The notes beneath the pieces were generated by a model. That model was not told the origin of the DNA and ran no database searches. It saw nothing but the letters and a program-made list of their open reading frames with translations. Shown here in pieces: positions 53,401 to 61,967 of a DNA stretch of 64,000 bases (its first letter is position 1; every line of letters begins with the position of its first letter). Both the position numbers and the translations under genes were made by a program. This DNA is from Undibacterium sp. Jales W-56 (GTDB lineage Bacteria > Pseudomonadota > Gammaproteobacteria > Burkholderiales > Burkholderiaceae_D). Location of the stretch: assembly GCF_025548535.1 (NCBI RefSeq), contig NZ_JAJLQW010000001.1, positions 806,001 through 870,000 on the forward strand, given 5' to 3'.

Positions 53401-55638
53401 CATACCGTCGGCATCCCATTCACGCCGACCTAATGAGCGGGAACTGGTGGCTGAGACGCGGCGCACATCGGTAGCTAACCATTTTGAATTAAAGGTGTAT
53501 TCGAGTATGCCACCATCGGCCTCGGTCACCCTCGTGGTATCGTTATCGAGATAAGCAATTTGCACCTGGTCTTTGCCATCCGCCGTCGTGGTAGCAATGG
53601 CACGTGCTTGATAACTATTGTCTAGGGTGATCGGGAAACGTTGGGCGAGTTGTTCATCATTGAGCGGATTACCAGCCCACCGCTCGCGCAAGGCGCGAAG
53701 GCTGATCCATACCAAACTGTGGGTAAAACCATTGTAATTAGTGTATTGCACCAGTAGGTGGTGCTGGTAGGTGTAGCTGCGTGATTGACCTAAAAGATTG
53801 GTTTGCGCCACGAGATTAGTACGTCGTGGTAATTGGGCGAAGGCTGACTGTGCAGGTGTCTGCACTGCTGTGCATGCCGATGTTGGTTCATCTAGGGCAG
53901 GGGCAGACTCTGCTTCATAGCGATAAGTGACGTGGCAGAGACGTGAACCGTCTATTCGTACTTCTTCTATGCGACCAATACGGGGGACTCGTGTGACTTG
54001 CGCAACTTGTTCAGTTAGATTTGGCGTGCTGCTGACGGCTGGTTCGCGGGTATCAAGATCGTTCTCACATAACGCCTCAACGACGTGGCCTGCATCACTG
54101 CGCAGACGTAATACGACCTCTCCCGGTTTGGCATCATGGTAGCGTTCTATACTAATCCCTTTGCCGTTGCGCGCAGCACTACGACTGAGGTAATAGCGCT
54201 TGGTCGCCAACGGCGCACGCGCTACTAGCATCGCATTGATACCGTCGTAACCGTGCGGTAACCAACTATCTAGGCCAAGTATAAACGTATCGGTGCTGCC
54301 ATCGCGCCAGATGAGGGTAAATTGCGTGTCGCTGTCGCGCCGTAAAGTGAAGCCTTCTGACCGACTATCGTGTTCTTGTCCTGCTACTATTAGCGGCAAA
54401 CGCAGCGCACGTCCTGTATCTTCATGAAAGACAATGCCTTGCGTCGATACCGATAAGCTAGACGTAAACGGTGTTGCCCAACGCGTACCTAAGAGACCCC
54501 AGTCTTCTGCCTCTGCGCCTGAGCGATAGGTACGTGTCCAAACGATGGGTATTTCTGACTCAATAACAAAGTCAGTTTGCGACAAAATCTCTTCACCCGT
54601 ACCAAAATGTACAGGGCGACTGCTTTTGCTAGGCTTCCCACCAGGCGCTGCATTTTTAGGGCAGCAATCTGAGGGTTTATCGGCTTTCTCTTCTTTGGGT
54701 TTCTTTGTTTTGCCACCGTCTTTGCCGTCCTTATCATTCCCGTGATGATCGGTTTTTTTCTCTGGCGGTTTTTTGGGAGTTGGTGGTTTGCCCGGTTGTG
54801 CTTTTTTTCCAAGGAAGCGTTTCAAAAAAGTGAAGCCAATTTGTGTTTTTTTTAAAACGATATTCTCGACTAGATTCACGGTCATTTCTGTGGCAGCTAC
54901 GACGAGGTCCGGAACTTTGCCGGTGAGGACGTAATCCGATGCCTGATCGAGTACGGTGGCTGTTGTTTCACCGATTGCACCGGCGGCAGTCACGCCAGTT
55001 CCGATCGTACCGCCCGTCGCTGCTACCGCTTCCATGCCAGCGGCAACAGGTGCTCCGACGCCCGTCAAGGCGACTGCACCTCCGGCGACACCCAGCGTCG
55101 CACTGCCTGCCATGATTTTTCCACCAGTATCCACGGCTTTGCCGCTCGCTGCGTGAAGATCTGCCGATATATTGTCTTTGTAATGTTGTGCGCTGTTTTT
55201 TAATTCCGCTCGTGTTTCATCAGCGATTGTTTCAAGTCGAGTTCGTGCCGCCTGCACTTTACGTTCAAATATGCGTGCGATGGTATTTTTATCATTTGCC
55301 CAGACAATGCGAGATTCCTGTATAGTTTTTGAGCCGTTTGCCCCCTTGGTAGAGCTGGCCTCTTTGGTCTCTACACGTTTGCCCACGGTGCCACTTTTGA
55401 TGCCGCCCACGGTACCCTGCTGATCTCCTTTGACAGTGGGTATAAAGCTCCGATTATGTAGCAGCACGAATTCGCTATGCGCTTTGACATTTGGTGAAAC
55501 GGCTTGCGCGTCGCTGAATTCACCGATGATGTTGTAGGGGATCGGCGGCGTGCTATTTCCTATCGGTGTTTTACAAATGTCTGGCGATAAGCTAACACAG
55601 TAAAATCGTTTGGATTTGGTGACGGTTTCGTGAGCCAT
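50404..55638 (-). CDS. Rhs polymorphic toxin with N-terminal PAAR-like (DUF4150) domain
   Basis: 1744 residues. Order: DUF4150 PAAR-like domain (~residues 20-100, HNRSFIPTVKGDQQGTVGG), two glycine-rich hydrophobic helices (~175-235, GSATLGVAGGAVALTGVGA), a Lys/Pro linker, a DUF6531-type start (HFGTGEEILSQTDFVIES), about 20 YD/Rhs repeats forming the cocoon shell, and the core RFQGQYEDEETGLYYNRHRY...ARFITQDPIGLLGGENLYAY ending in DPLGLA, where Rhs proteins cut themselves. About 145 residues follow as the toxin domain, of no family I can name. It is loaded on the type VI spike through the PAAR-like domain, probably with the DUF2169 adaptor upstream. Confidence 0.9.
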   Translation of the reverse strand: MAHETVTKSKRFYCVSLSPDICKTPIGNSTPPIPYNIIGEFSDAQAVSPNVKAHSEFVLLHNRSFIPTVKGDQQGTVGGIKSGTVGKRVETKEASSTKGANGSKTIQESRIVWANDKNTIARIFERKVQAARTRLETIADETRAELKNSAQHYKDNISADLHAASGKAVDTGGKIMAGSATLGVAGGAVALTGVGAPVAAGMEAVAATGGTIGTGVTAAGAIGETTATVLDQASDYVLTGKVPDLVVAATEMTVNLVENIVLKKTQIGFTFLKRFLGKKAQPGKPPTPKKPPEKKTDHHGNDKDGKDGGKTKKPKEEKADKPSDCCPKNAAPGGKPSKSSRPVHFGTGEEILSQTDFVIESEIPIVWTRTYRSGAEAEDWGLLGTRWATPFTSSLSVSTQGIVFHEDTGRALRLPLIVAGQEHDSRSEGFTLRRDSDTQFTLIWRDGSTDTFILGLDSWLPHGYDGINAMLVARAPLATKRYYLSRSAARNGKGISIERYHDAKPGEVVLRLRSDAGHVVEALCENDLDTREPAVSSTPNLTEQVAQVTRVPRIGRIEEVRIDGSRLCHVTYRYEAESAPALDEPTSACTAVQTPAQSAFAQLPRRTNLVAQTNLLGQSRSYTYQHHLLVQYTNYNGFTHSLVWISLRALRERWAGNPLNDEQLAQRFPITLDNSYQARAIATTTADGKDQVQIAYLDNDTTRVTEADGGILEYTFNSKWLATDVRRVSATSSRSLGRREWDADGMLTADIDAQGNATRYSYDTAGNLITVTDARRHLTRIEYDQHNQAIAVTDALGHTTRRRFDEAGRIVESTDALGHSTKYHYDQRGRLATLTDANGGAKQLTYDAAGRLTAYSDCSNYTSHYRYDTYGRLIGSIDALGNISHYHYDALGRVTSITHPDKSTETNSFDAEGNLTAHTDSKGQITRYRYNGHGLPIERIDPKGQTLEYRYDQALRLIELINSNNESYLFSYDAEGRLISETGFDGKLTSYTYDSTGQLIASDCNGQHTDYLRDSLGLLQAKSNLEGSVRYAYDALGRLTAVVSSQAQQRFIYDAVGQLIEERSTYNLLAPHLLLTPADSAQAETAISGTAFTLTHSYDPLGNRLQTTLPNGRTVDTQRYGSGHWHGTLWQGNAIVDLERDHLHRETTRQLGKSNGQSGLSSTRTYDPQSRLSSITLKRGQQSLRERQYTYDLTGNLTQITDTQRGNTLYRYDPLGQLLSAVQPSLSEKFAFDPAGNLLDTASLEQNNATANPQFNPSDNLNTHAAQLTEQPAPGVSRKPPQLAKVTHNLLKNYLGTTYEYDVQGNTVVKRMCAIPSANQAATLELEYDAENRLILATRSWDQTRQIAHYHYDTFGRRIAKQVTELPQDTEQSNNANTAATAATTSTTFFVWDGDVLVQEIGTNKTITYLYEPASFVPLARIESNDDVHSYKVDTTHLRHETQWDLPLDKHDPAEHIKAFQSHQEQEKEQRYQLQRQQRLAQANEDAINDHIYYYHCDHLGTPLELSDTDGKIVWSARYKAWGRILRYDVKDVAQPLRFQGQYEDEETGLYYNRHRYYDPDAARFITQDPIGLLGGENLYAYAPNPTAWIDPLGLAKSKGGCDPCCGKNPAATARSWQGTKPYDGVDSYSNMVVKKGTVLYTLYPHGNAPGNYLVKGSTVIGSASARDYNDALQVAHKDNWDSPNARDMRTKVHAYVLNKDTCMAVGSTEKNPHLGSGGGVQYFIENSDKGNLIDTGKIISFKR

Positions 55639-55653
55639 GGTATAGAAATTTTA

Positions 55654-57174
55654 CTAAGAGGAGAGGGGCGCGTTGGATACGTTCAGTTCTTGTGCTTCAA
55701 GGATTAGCAATTCCTGCAAACGCTTTAATTGTTCGCTATCTTTGGCGTGCATTAACCTTGCTTGATCGATACTGCCGTCTGCCGGCAGGCAGAGACGCCA
55801 TACCAGATCTACACGCGCCGCTTCTACATCAATAGTGACGGTATCAATTAGCAACGGATGAATTTCGACCTGCCCCTCGGCTCCTATTGCCATAACAAAA
55901 AATGACTGACGCGGCAGACGAAACTGCAATAAGGTATTGCCATTAGCATCGGTCTGAGAATGTGCCGAGTCTGGGTGCGAAAGGTTGGTCAGCGTAAAAC
56001 GTTCTTCGGCTGATAGATGCGTGCATTGCTGATCTGCTGGCGCTCCATTCCAATATCGGAAATCAAAATTTTCGGGTAAAACGGGGAACTCTTCTTCCGA
56101 CCAAACCGGTTTCATTTTGACCTGCCCGACCAGCTCGCGACGAGGTGTCCACGCTCGTCCTAAAAAGCCCAGTCCAGCGGGGATCAGGGTATTTTTTCCA
56201 TTGGCTTGCTGCCAAAATTTATAGGACGTTAACGCGTGTTTAGGATAGTCAATCTGCGGTGCACGGAAACGCGCAATCCTCTTCGCTTCAAGAAACCATC
56301 TCAATAAGAAACCTTGCCCGAGTGGATTCGTTAAGCAAGCTTCATGAGCGATCGGTACATTATCCTTATCAGGATGAGCGGACCTTTGCTCATCTGTTAG
56401 CCGATACTTTTTACCAACGCGCTTTGCTGCTTTATCTATCAACTCAATGCGACACTCTCCTCCTTGCGCAAGGTTATAACGAACGGGTACAACGTCACAT
56501 TTTTTTGCGCGGGTGAGTCGCCAGGGATTGAATACGAGTATTCCTAAAGTACAGATCCGGATCACGGACATACACAATCGGACCGGCCACGCCCATTTAA
56601 TGAACCAGCGCTCACCACAAACCTCGAGCGTCTTATCTATCAATATCTCGCCAGGCAGGCGAGAATTCTTCGCTACGGCAAGTTCCTTTTGCCATTCTTC
56701 AAATACCGCAGGGGACAAACTCTGTAAAGGATTTAACGGGGCTGGCCGTTTTGGCAGCGGTGCCGGTAAATCTGGCTTTTCCACACGAATACCAACACTA
56801 AAGCGACTAGCGGTACTCTTCTTAGGTGGGTATGCAAGCGCGTTGACGATTACGTCGCAGAATGGTTTATAAGGTGCCAGGTCACTTTCTGCTTGGACGC
56901 CTTTTGTGAAATCATCTTCATAATAATGATCTTCTGTATTCAATTCGGCGGGATTGTCAATTTCCTCGAGTGTGGAAAAGCCTTTTGCGTCGCAGAGCTT
57001 AAGCTGATAGGCAATCTTGGTCACGATGATGTGAAACGCCGATCGGTGTTGATCTAAGGTATCGAAATGTAATGCCGCATAATCAGTCCGGTTTTCAAAC
57101 AGTAAGGTAGGTATCGTCAGCTCAGGCTGATTTACTTTTTCAGGAGACTGGATTGGTATCAACATCATCTCCAT
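55654..57174 (-). CDS. DUF2169 protein, type VI secretion adaptor
   Basis: 506 residues. The N-terminus (PTLLFENRTDYAALHFDTLD, then AFHIIVTKIAYQL) and the paired blocks (PGEILIDKTLEVCGERWF; LGFLGRAWTPRRELVGQV) match DUF2169. In Agrobacterium a DUF2169 protein is needed to load the DUF4150-linked toxin Tde2, and here too the gene lies between vgrG and a DUF4150 toxin. The start at 57174 overlaps the end of vgrG by 35 bases; two Met codons shortly after are possible alternatives. Cytoplasmic, no signal. Confidence 0.82.
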   Translation of the reverse strand: MEMMLIPIQSPEKVNQPELTIPTLLFENRTDYAALHFDTLDQHRSAFHIIVTKIAYQLKLCDAKGFSTLEEIDNPAELNTEDHYYEDDFTKGVQAESDLAPYKPFCDVIVNALAYPPKKSTASRFSVGIRVEKPDLPAPLPKRPAPLNPLQSLSPAVFEEWQKELAVAKNSRLPGEILIDKTLEVCGERWFIKWAWPVRLCMSVIRICTLGILVFNPWRLTRAKKCDVVPVRYNLAQGGECRIELIDKAAKRVGKKYRLTDEQRSAHPDKDNVPIAHEACLTNPLGQGFLLRWFLEAKRIARFRAPQIDYPKHALTSYKFWQQANGKNTLIPAGLGFLGRAWTPRRELVGQVKMKPVWSEEEFPVLPENFDFRYWNGAPADQQCTHLSAEERFTLTNLSHPDSAHSQTDANGNTLLQFRLPRQSFFVMAIGAEGQVEIHPLLIDTVTIDVEAARVDLVWRLCLPADGSIDQARLMHAKDSEQLKRLQELLILEAQELNVSNAPLSS

Positions 57175-59392
57175 GTACTTCAACTTTTTTCTGACCACGA
57201 ATAAGAATCTCGGTGCCCGAAATTTCGATGCGACCATCCGCATTCATAATGAATGTGCATTTGCCAACGGCGATTTTGAATTGTTCGCCAGCAGTAAACG
57301 AAATTGTTTGACCTACGTTCACCGTTTTAGACAAGCCCACCTGTTCAGCCTGCATCAGAGCCACCGTAGTATTCATCGCCGCACCCACCGTCGTCTGGTA
57401 AGCGCCGCCCACCGTCAGCATCTTGGCCAGGCCGATGGTTTCGGTCTTCATCATCGAGACTGTTTCCGATTTATTGCCGCCGACTTTGACACTACGGTTG
57501 CTGCCGATATGGATATCCTCACTCGCCCCCACCGTCTCACTACGATTCTGTCCGATATGAATCGTCTCATTCTTACCCACATCCTCAGTCCGGTTATCGC
57601 CAATACTGATGGCCTCGTCATGATCAACGCGTTCGCTGCGGTTATTGTGAACGGTGATGGTTTCATTGTGATCGACCGTCTCGGTGCGGTCATGCTTGAT
57701 ATGGCTAGTCTCATCATGATCGATGGTTTTGCGCCGGTCATGGCCGACCCACTTATCCTCATCATGCTCGACCTCGGTGAGCTGGTCTTTCTCGGCATGC
57801 AGCCAGAGTTGTTCCGCGCCTTTCTTGTCTTCAAAGCGGATCGCATTAGCGGTATCGTAATTGCCGCCCGGGGTAGAGCGCGACAGGATCCCGCTCTGGG
57901 TCTTGTTGGCGGGTAAGCTCCAGGCCGGCATGGTAGCGGCATTAGGCACCATACCGGTGATCAGAGGGCGGTCCGGATTGCCGTCCAGGAATTGCACGAT
58001 GACTTCAGTACCGATGCGCGGAATCGAGGTCATCCCAAAGCTGCTGCCGGCCCAGGCACTGGCGACCCGGATCCAGGCCGAACTTTGTTCATTGAACTGG
58101 CCCACCCGGTCCCAATGGAACTGCACCCGCACCCGGCCATATTCATCGGTATGGATCTCTTCACCGGCAGGGCCGGTGACCAACGCGGTTTGCAGGCCAT
58201 AGATCCTGGTGTCCTGGCTGTTGTAGCCGCGGGCCGGACGCCAGGGGATTTTTTTACGCAGGCAGGTAAAGACATTGCGGTATTCGGCAGCACCACCACC
58301 GTGCTGCGTGGCCTGGTAATTATTCTGTGCAAAATGAAACACATCCAGAATCAAAAACTCGGCATCGCTGGCATGACCAGAACCGCTGGCGCCACTGGCA
58401 CCGTGATCCGTCTGTCCGATAGCGAAATGGCCAGTCAGCGTAAAGCACCGGCCCGGCTGAGCGCTACGATCGTTAGCGGTGGCCTCAAAGCGTTTCGACC
58501 AGGCCTCTAAAGCTTCCATGCTGGTACTGATGCGGGCTTCTCCATCGGCCTGGTTCTTAAAACCGTAGGCACCGGTATATTCATAGACTTCCAGCCTGGG
58601 CACATCCCCTTGCCGGGTGGTGGTCGGGATATCGGCCAGCAGAGGGCGCGGCTGTTTAAAGTCGAAACTACTGGCCGCGTAATGGGTCGGCATCAAGGTC
58701 CGCACCGGGGTAAAGCGATGGATGCCGTCATCTTCCTGCGAGCCGCCTTCGGCCTGCCATGGCATATGCGCTTCGCCGTCAATCGGCGGACACTGCACAT
58801 CACTCTGGTCGGCCAGGATCAAGGTATGGCCATCGGCGCGATGCTCATACCAATAGAGCCAGCCTGCGGCTTCCCAGCGCCGATGCAGATAGTTGTAATC
58901 GCTCTCGGCAAACTGGCAGGCATCGGTCATGACGGGGTCTGCGCCTTGAATCCTGAGTTCACTGTCCCTGATCGGGTAGTCTGCGAAGATGTCTTCGGTC
59001 TGGTCTTGTAAAGACTTGCCGTGGAACAGATAGTTATCATGTCGCTGGCTGAGATAGGCTAACCAGGGGCAGAGCTGCATTTTGTAATACGCCAGACTGC
59101 CGTCCACATGATCCAGGCTGAAACGAAACACATAGCCATTGAAGTAGCGCAGCGTACCGTCTTCCCGTACCAGTTCAATGGTGACCATTTTACCGATGAG
59201 CTGTTTTAATTCGAGCTCCGCATTGTCGGAAATCAGCTCGACTAAAAAATCAAAATCCTTAGAAACATGTTCGCTGGCATTCAACACCTGCGGCAAGAGT
59301 TGTGCATCGTCGGGACCATCCTGGTTGGGAAACGACAAGCGTAACAAGCGATTGGTTTGCCGGTTGCTGAGAAGGTCTAGGAATGGATTCAT
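57140..59392 (-). CDS. vgrG: Type VI secretion tip protein VgrG
   Basis: 750 residues. The N-terminal gp27-like part (LLSNRQTNRLLRLSFPNQDG; FNGYVFRFSLDHVDGSLAYY; YDCxF-like FAESDYNYLHRRWEAAGWLY), the gp5 OB domain (EEIHTDEYGRVRVQFHWDRV; IPRIGTEVIVQFLDGNPDRP), then a long beta-helix of repeats with the pattern HDRRKTIDHDETSHIKHDRT through about residue 690. It trimerises as the spike. The short hydrophilic C-terminus (VEVHGDDVDTNPVS) has no effector extension. The first Met of the shared repeat (59392) was used; an in-frame ATG lies 36 bases upstream. Confidence 0.92.
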   Translation of the reverse strand: MNPFLDLLSNRQTNRLLRLSFPNQDGPDDAQLLPQVLNASEHVSKDFDFLVELISDNAELELKQLIGKMVTIELVREDGTLRYFNGYVFRFSLDHVDGSLAYYKMQLCPWLAYLSQRHDNYLFHGKSLQDQTEDIFADYPIRDSELRIQGADPVMTDACQFAESDYNYLHRRWEAAGWLYWYEHRADGHTLILADQSDVQCPPIDGEAHMPWQAEGGSQEDDGIHRFTPVRTLMPTHYAASSFDFKQPRPLLADIPTTTRQGDVPRLEVYEYTGAYGFKNQADGEARISTSMEALEAWSKRFEATANDRSAQPGRCFTLTGHFAIGQTDHGASGASGSGHASDAEFLILDVFHFAQNNYQATQHGGGAAEYRNVFTCLRKKIPWRPARGYNSQDTRIYGLQTALVTGPAGEEIHTDEYGRVRVQFHWDRVGQFNEQSSAWIRVASAWAGSSFGMTSIPRIGTEVIVQFLDGNPDRPLITGMVPNAATMPAWSLPANKTQSGILSRSTPGGNYDTANAIRFEDKKGAEQLWLHAEKDQLTEVEHDEDKWVGHDRRKTIDHDETSHIKHDRTETVDHNETITVHNNRSERVDHDEAISIGDNRTEDVGKNETIHIGQNRSETVGASEDIHIGSNRSVKVGGNKSETVSMMKTETIGLAKMLTVGGAYQTTVGAAMNTTVALMQAEQVGLSKTVNVGQTISFTAGEQFKIAVGKCTFIMNADGRIEISGTEILIRGQKKVEVHGDDVDTNPVS

Positions 59393-59404
59393 AGGATTTA
59401 AATA
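58877..59404 (-). repeat. 528-bp repeat of the vgrG 5' end, right copy
   Basis: The source or partner of the copy at 49269-49796, in direct orientation. Recombination between the two would delete vgrG, the DUF2169 gene, rhs and the immunity gene as one 9.6-kb unit. Confidence 0.93.
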
Positions 59405-59467
59405 AGGGCAAATAAGGTCATGCGGCAATGGGCGGCGATGGATGCCGCAAGGGATTTATCGTTGTGC

Positions 59468-59854
59468 TTATCGATGGGACTCTAAGTCTGTCCGTTTGAT
59501 TAATACCGTGTGTTGGTCGTGGCCGAACTGGACACCTTCATCCGACCAATTGATTTTGCTCCAGCGGGCGACCGCTTCAGCATCGTCTTTTGCCAATCCA
59601 AGATCGATTGTCTGATGCTGTTCGCTGATCCAGAAACTTGGCCTGTCGATATAGATAGTGGCTCGTACTAACCGCGCATTATCTTTGGGTTCGGTAAAGA
59701 CATAGGCACCATATAAGGCTGGCGCATATTTACTATCACCCCAACTCACCGCAATCAGATGCGAGTATTGCGAGGCAACGGTGAGTGTCTTTAGGTTAAC
59801 AACCAGCGAGATACCACACACGGCTATGAGCAAGATCAATAAAAGTTTTTTCAT
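59468..59854 (-). CDS. Membrane-anchored or exported partner protein, unknown
   Basis: 128 residues. An N-terminal signal or anchor (KKLLLILLIAVCGISLVVNL) is followed by a ~100-residue domain outside the membrane (VFTEPKDNARLVRATIYIDR, WSKINWSDEGVQFGHDQHTV). No family recognised. It follows the 235-residue gene by seven bases and precedes vgrG. The location fits a periplasmic immunity protein for the neighbour, which is an inference. Confidence 0.6.
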   Translation of the reverse strand: MKKLLLILLIAVCGISLVVNLKTLTVASQYSHLIAVSWGDSKYAPALYGAYVFTEPKDNARLVRATIYIDRPSFWISEQHQTIDLGLAKDDAEAVARWSKINWSDEGVQFGHDQHTVLIKRTDLESHR

Positions 59855-59861
59855 ACGAGCA

Positions 59862-60569
59862 TTACTTCATCAGTGACTCAAAAGGGTTGCTGAGCGGTTT
59901 GTTTACCGGAGCATTGTTTTTCTCCGCTGTTCTGTTCTCTGTCCAGATCATCTTTTGTTTGAAAAGGCCGCGTACATCGAATTCTTTTGCATAGCACTGC
60001 CGATGAAACTTTTGCATAAAGGCGTCGGTAATTTGAATGCCTGCAATGCTTACCGATTTGCCGCTATCCCAGTTATATCGATCATAAAAATGGAACTCAT
60101 AATCCAGGACATAAGTAGTGATGCCTTTTTGTGTACTGACATTGACCTTGCCTTGTCCCCAAAATGAATAACCGCCGATCGCAAAAAACAAATTGATATC
60201 TTGTGCTTTGTAGAAGTAACCATGACCTAATTTTTGTGAGGTGATGTCGTATTCCCCATCGACGAGACTTCTTGCAAAGGTTTTTGCCAAAGCTAAATCC
60301 CCCTCATATTTCTGCTTTAATTGCGACGACTTCTTGAGTAAGTCCGGCATGTCCAATAGGTAGTCATTGCCAGTGTTATTCATGTAATGACGCATATGTT
60401 TCACGGCATCAACACCAATGGTGACGTCAACGGCGTGTGTATCCAGCGCCATTTCCAGCGCACGCTTGTAGACTAAAAAATTTGCCGTTTGTGTTTCTGA
60501 GCACCATTGTCCCGAGCCAGGATCGGGTGATATCCGCGGCGCATTTTTCCCGATGACGTAATCAGGCAT
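59862..60569 (-). CDS. Candidate type VI effector, unknown family
   Basis: 235 residues without a signal peptide. The N-terminus (RISPDPGSGQWCSETQTANF) is a short leader; a helical segment (ALEMALDTHAVDVTIGVDAV) is followed by a conserved-looking C-terminal part YVLDYEFHFYDRYNWDSGKS and DAFMQKFHRQCYAKEFDVRG, dense in aromatic and acidic residues that could be catalytic or binding. I have an impression of similar YDRYNWD motifs in other secretion-linked proteins but cannot name a family. First gene of the vgrG transcription unit. The 234 bases before it are AT-rich and show no gene. Confidence 0.6.
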   Translation of the reverse strand: MPDYVIGKNAPRISPDPGSGQWCSETQTANFLVYKRALEMALDTHAVDVTIGVDAVKHMRHYMNNTGNDYLLDMPDLLKKSSQLKQKYEGDLALAKTFARSLVDGEYDITSQKLGHGYFYKAQDINLFFAIGGYSFWGQGKVNVSTQKGITTYVLDYEFHFYDRYNWDSGKSVSIAGIQITDAFMQKFHRQCYAKEFDVRGLFKQKMIWTENRTAEKNNAPVNKPLSNPFESLMK

Positions 60570-60803
60570 TGTTGTAGAAAATCATGTTCTGGTGATCCAT
60601 CTGTAAAGCGCTAATTCAAGCATGTTTCTTAAAAGTCAATGTAATTTGGTGATCATCAACAAGCTTAAATAAGCCAATTAACCTGCATTGAACAGCTCTA
60701 TTCGCGAGGATGAATTGATAGGATTAGTCTGGTAAAAATGCAATAATGACAATATAAAATTATTTTATCACAACATTATTTGACTATATTGTCTTCGTTA
60801 CAA

Positions 60804-61733
60804 TTACTTACATGCGCTGTCTGAGTTCCATCTTCCAGAGCAAATGCGCCATCTACATAGCTCTCCTTCGACTAAGCCCAGTTTTTTGCATCGCTGCAGA
60901 AGGTCTGCAGTTACATCACTTTCTTCACGTTCGACAATGGCGCGATTATTGTCCACAGGGTTGAACTTGTTACTTGCTGCCATGCTTGCGGCATTGAAAT
61001 TCTGCGTTTGTGCACCAGCCATCGGCGTTTGTTTTGCTGGCACTGGAGCCGCAGGATTTATCGCATGTGCGTGAGCCACTAACGCCGTGAGTAATGTCAC
61101 ATCCGGATCGGCTTGAGATTTAGCGGGAGCATTGTGCGCAGTTTTAGTGTCGGTTGCTGTAGAAATCGGTTTCGTCGCTCTTCTTGATTCGGTCGCATGC
61201 GCTACTGCAACGTTGTTGGTAGTGAATGATGCTGCCGGTTTCGCCTCAAGTGCTTTCTTTAACGCATCTGGTTCAGGTTTTGCGGCGAGTATTTCTTGCA
61301 TATTGTTATTCGCCGTATTGCCCGGCGCTGTATGCGCTTGTGCATCTGGCTCATCCACAATGGCTGCGGCTTGGGAGGTAGGATCGGTTTTAGATAAAGA
61401 TTGTTTTTCTGAATCGTCTGGCGCGATGAGGCGTGGTGCGGCAGTCGGCACTGCATGGCGGTCATTTTTCGCTAACTCAGCTGGACGCTGTACCGGTGAG
61501 GTCGCATTTTCGTACATGGCCCATAGCCCGGCCATCGCTAAAAGCAACAACGTACCAAGCGCTATTTTTAACGTAATTGAACGTTTGCTGGTTATGTGGT
61601 GCGCGTTCTCAGATGACTTACCGTTGCCTTCAAGATTGGCGAGGATACGGTTGTTATCTAAAGTAGGCGTATTTGCTGAAGATAATAAACTTGGCTTGCT
61701 TTTACCCAACGGGTTTTCTTCCGGTCTTGACAA
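60804..61733 (-). CDS. Single-pass membrane protein with Cys-rich C-terminus, unknown
   Basis: 309 residues. A cytoplasmic N-terminus of ~50 residues, one membrane helix (ITLKIALGTLLLLAMAGLWA), ~200 residues of disordered Ala/Pro/Thr-rich linker, and a compact C-terminal motif LLQRCKKLGLVEGELCRWRI with CSGRW and a final Cys, giving four cysteines in 30 residues. The linker could span the periplasm. The motif may be a peptidoglycan- or metal-binding tip; no name is known to me. It lies between the vgrG unit and the divergent M15 peptidase/tssM genes, so a type VI structural or regulatory role is possible. Confidence 0.65.
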   Translation of the reverse strand: MSRPEENPLGKSKPSLLSSANTPTLDNNRILANLEGNGKSSENAHHITSKRSITLKIALGTLLLLAMAGLWAMYENATSPVQRPAELAKNDRHAVPTAAPRLIAPDDSEKQSLSKTDPTSQAAAIVDEPDAQAHTAPGNTANNNMQEILAAKPEPDALKKALEAKPAASFTTNNVAVAHATESRRATKPISTATDTKTAHNAPAKSQADPDVTLLTALVAHAHAINPAAPVPAKQTPMAGAQTQNFNAASMAASNKFNPVDNNRAIVEREESDVTADLLQRCKKLGLVEGELCRWRICSGRWNSDSACK

Positions 61734-61967
61734 AATCTACTCCTAACAAGCGATAAAAATATTACTTTTGATGAATAAAAGCGATGTTTCAAATCAGCCC
61801 TTCTGATGCCGATATTCGCAAAGAGAAGACTTAATTCGTTGACTAAATATTAAATTTCAAATTCAGATTGCTATAATAATAAGTTATACTCTATTGTAAT
61901 GGTTGATTAATAGGCATGACAAATAATTATTTTTAATTGAATGCATCGTTTTATTTTGGGGTTTTGA

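Noticed and set aside
51030..53700. Repeated units in the rhs gene as a possible CRISPR array
   Set aside because: The repeats are degenerate at DNA level and in frame, encoding YD/Rhs motifs.
57480..57760. Short repeated units near the end of vgrG
   Set aside because: They encode the beta-helix repeats of the spike and keep the reading frame.
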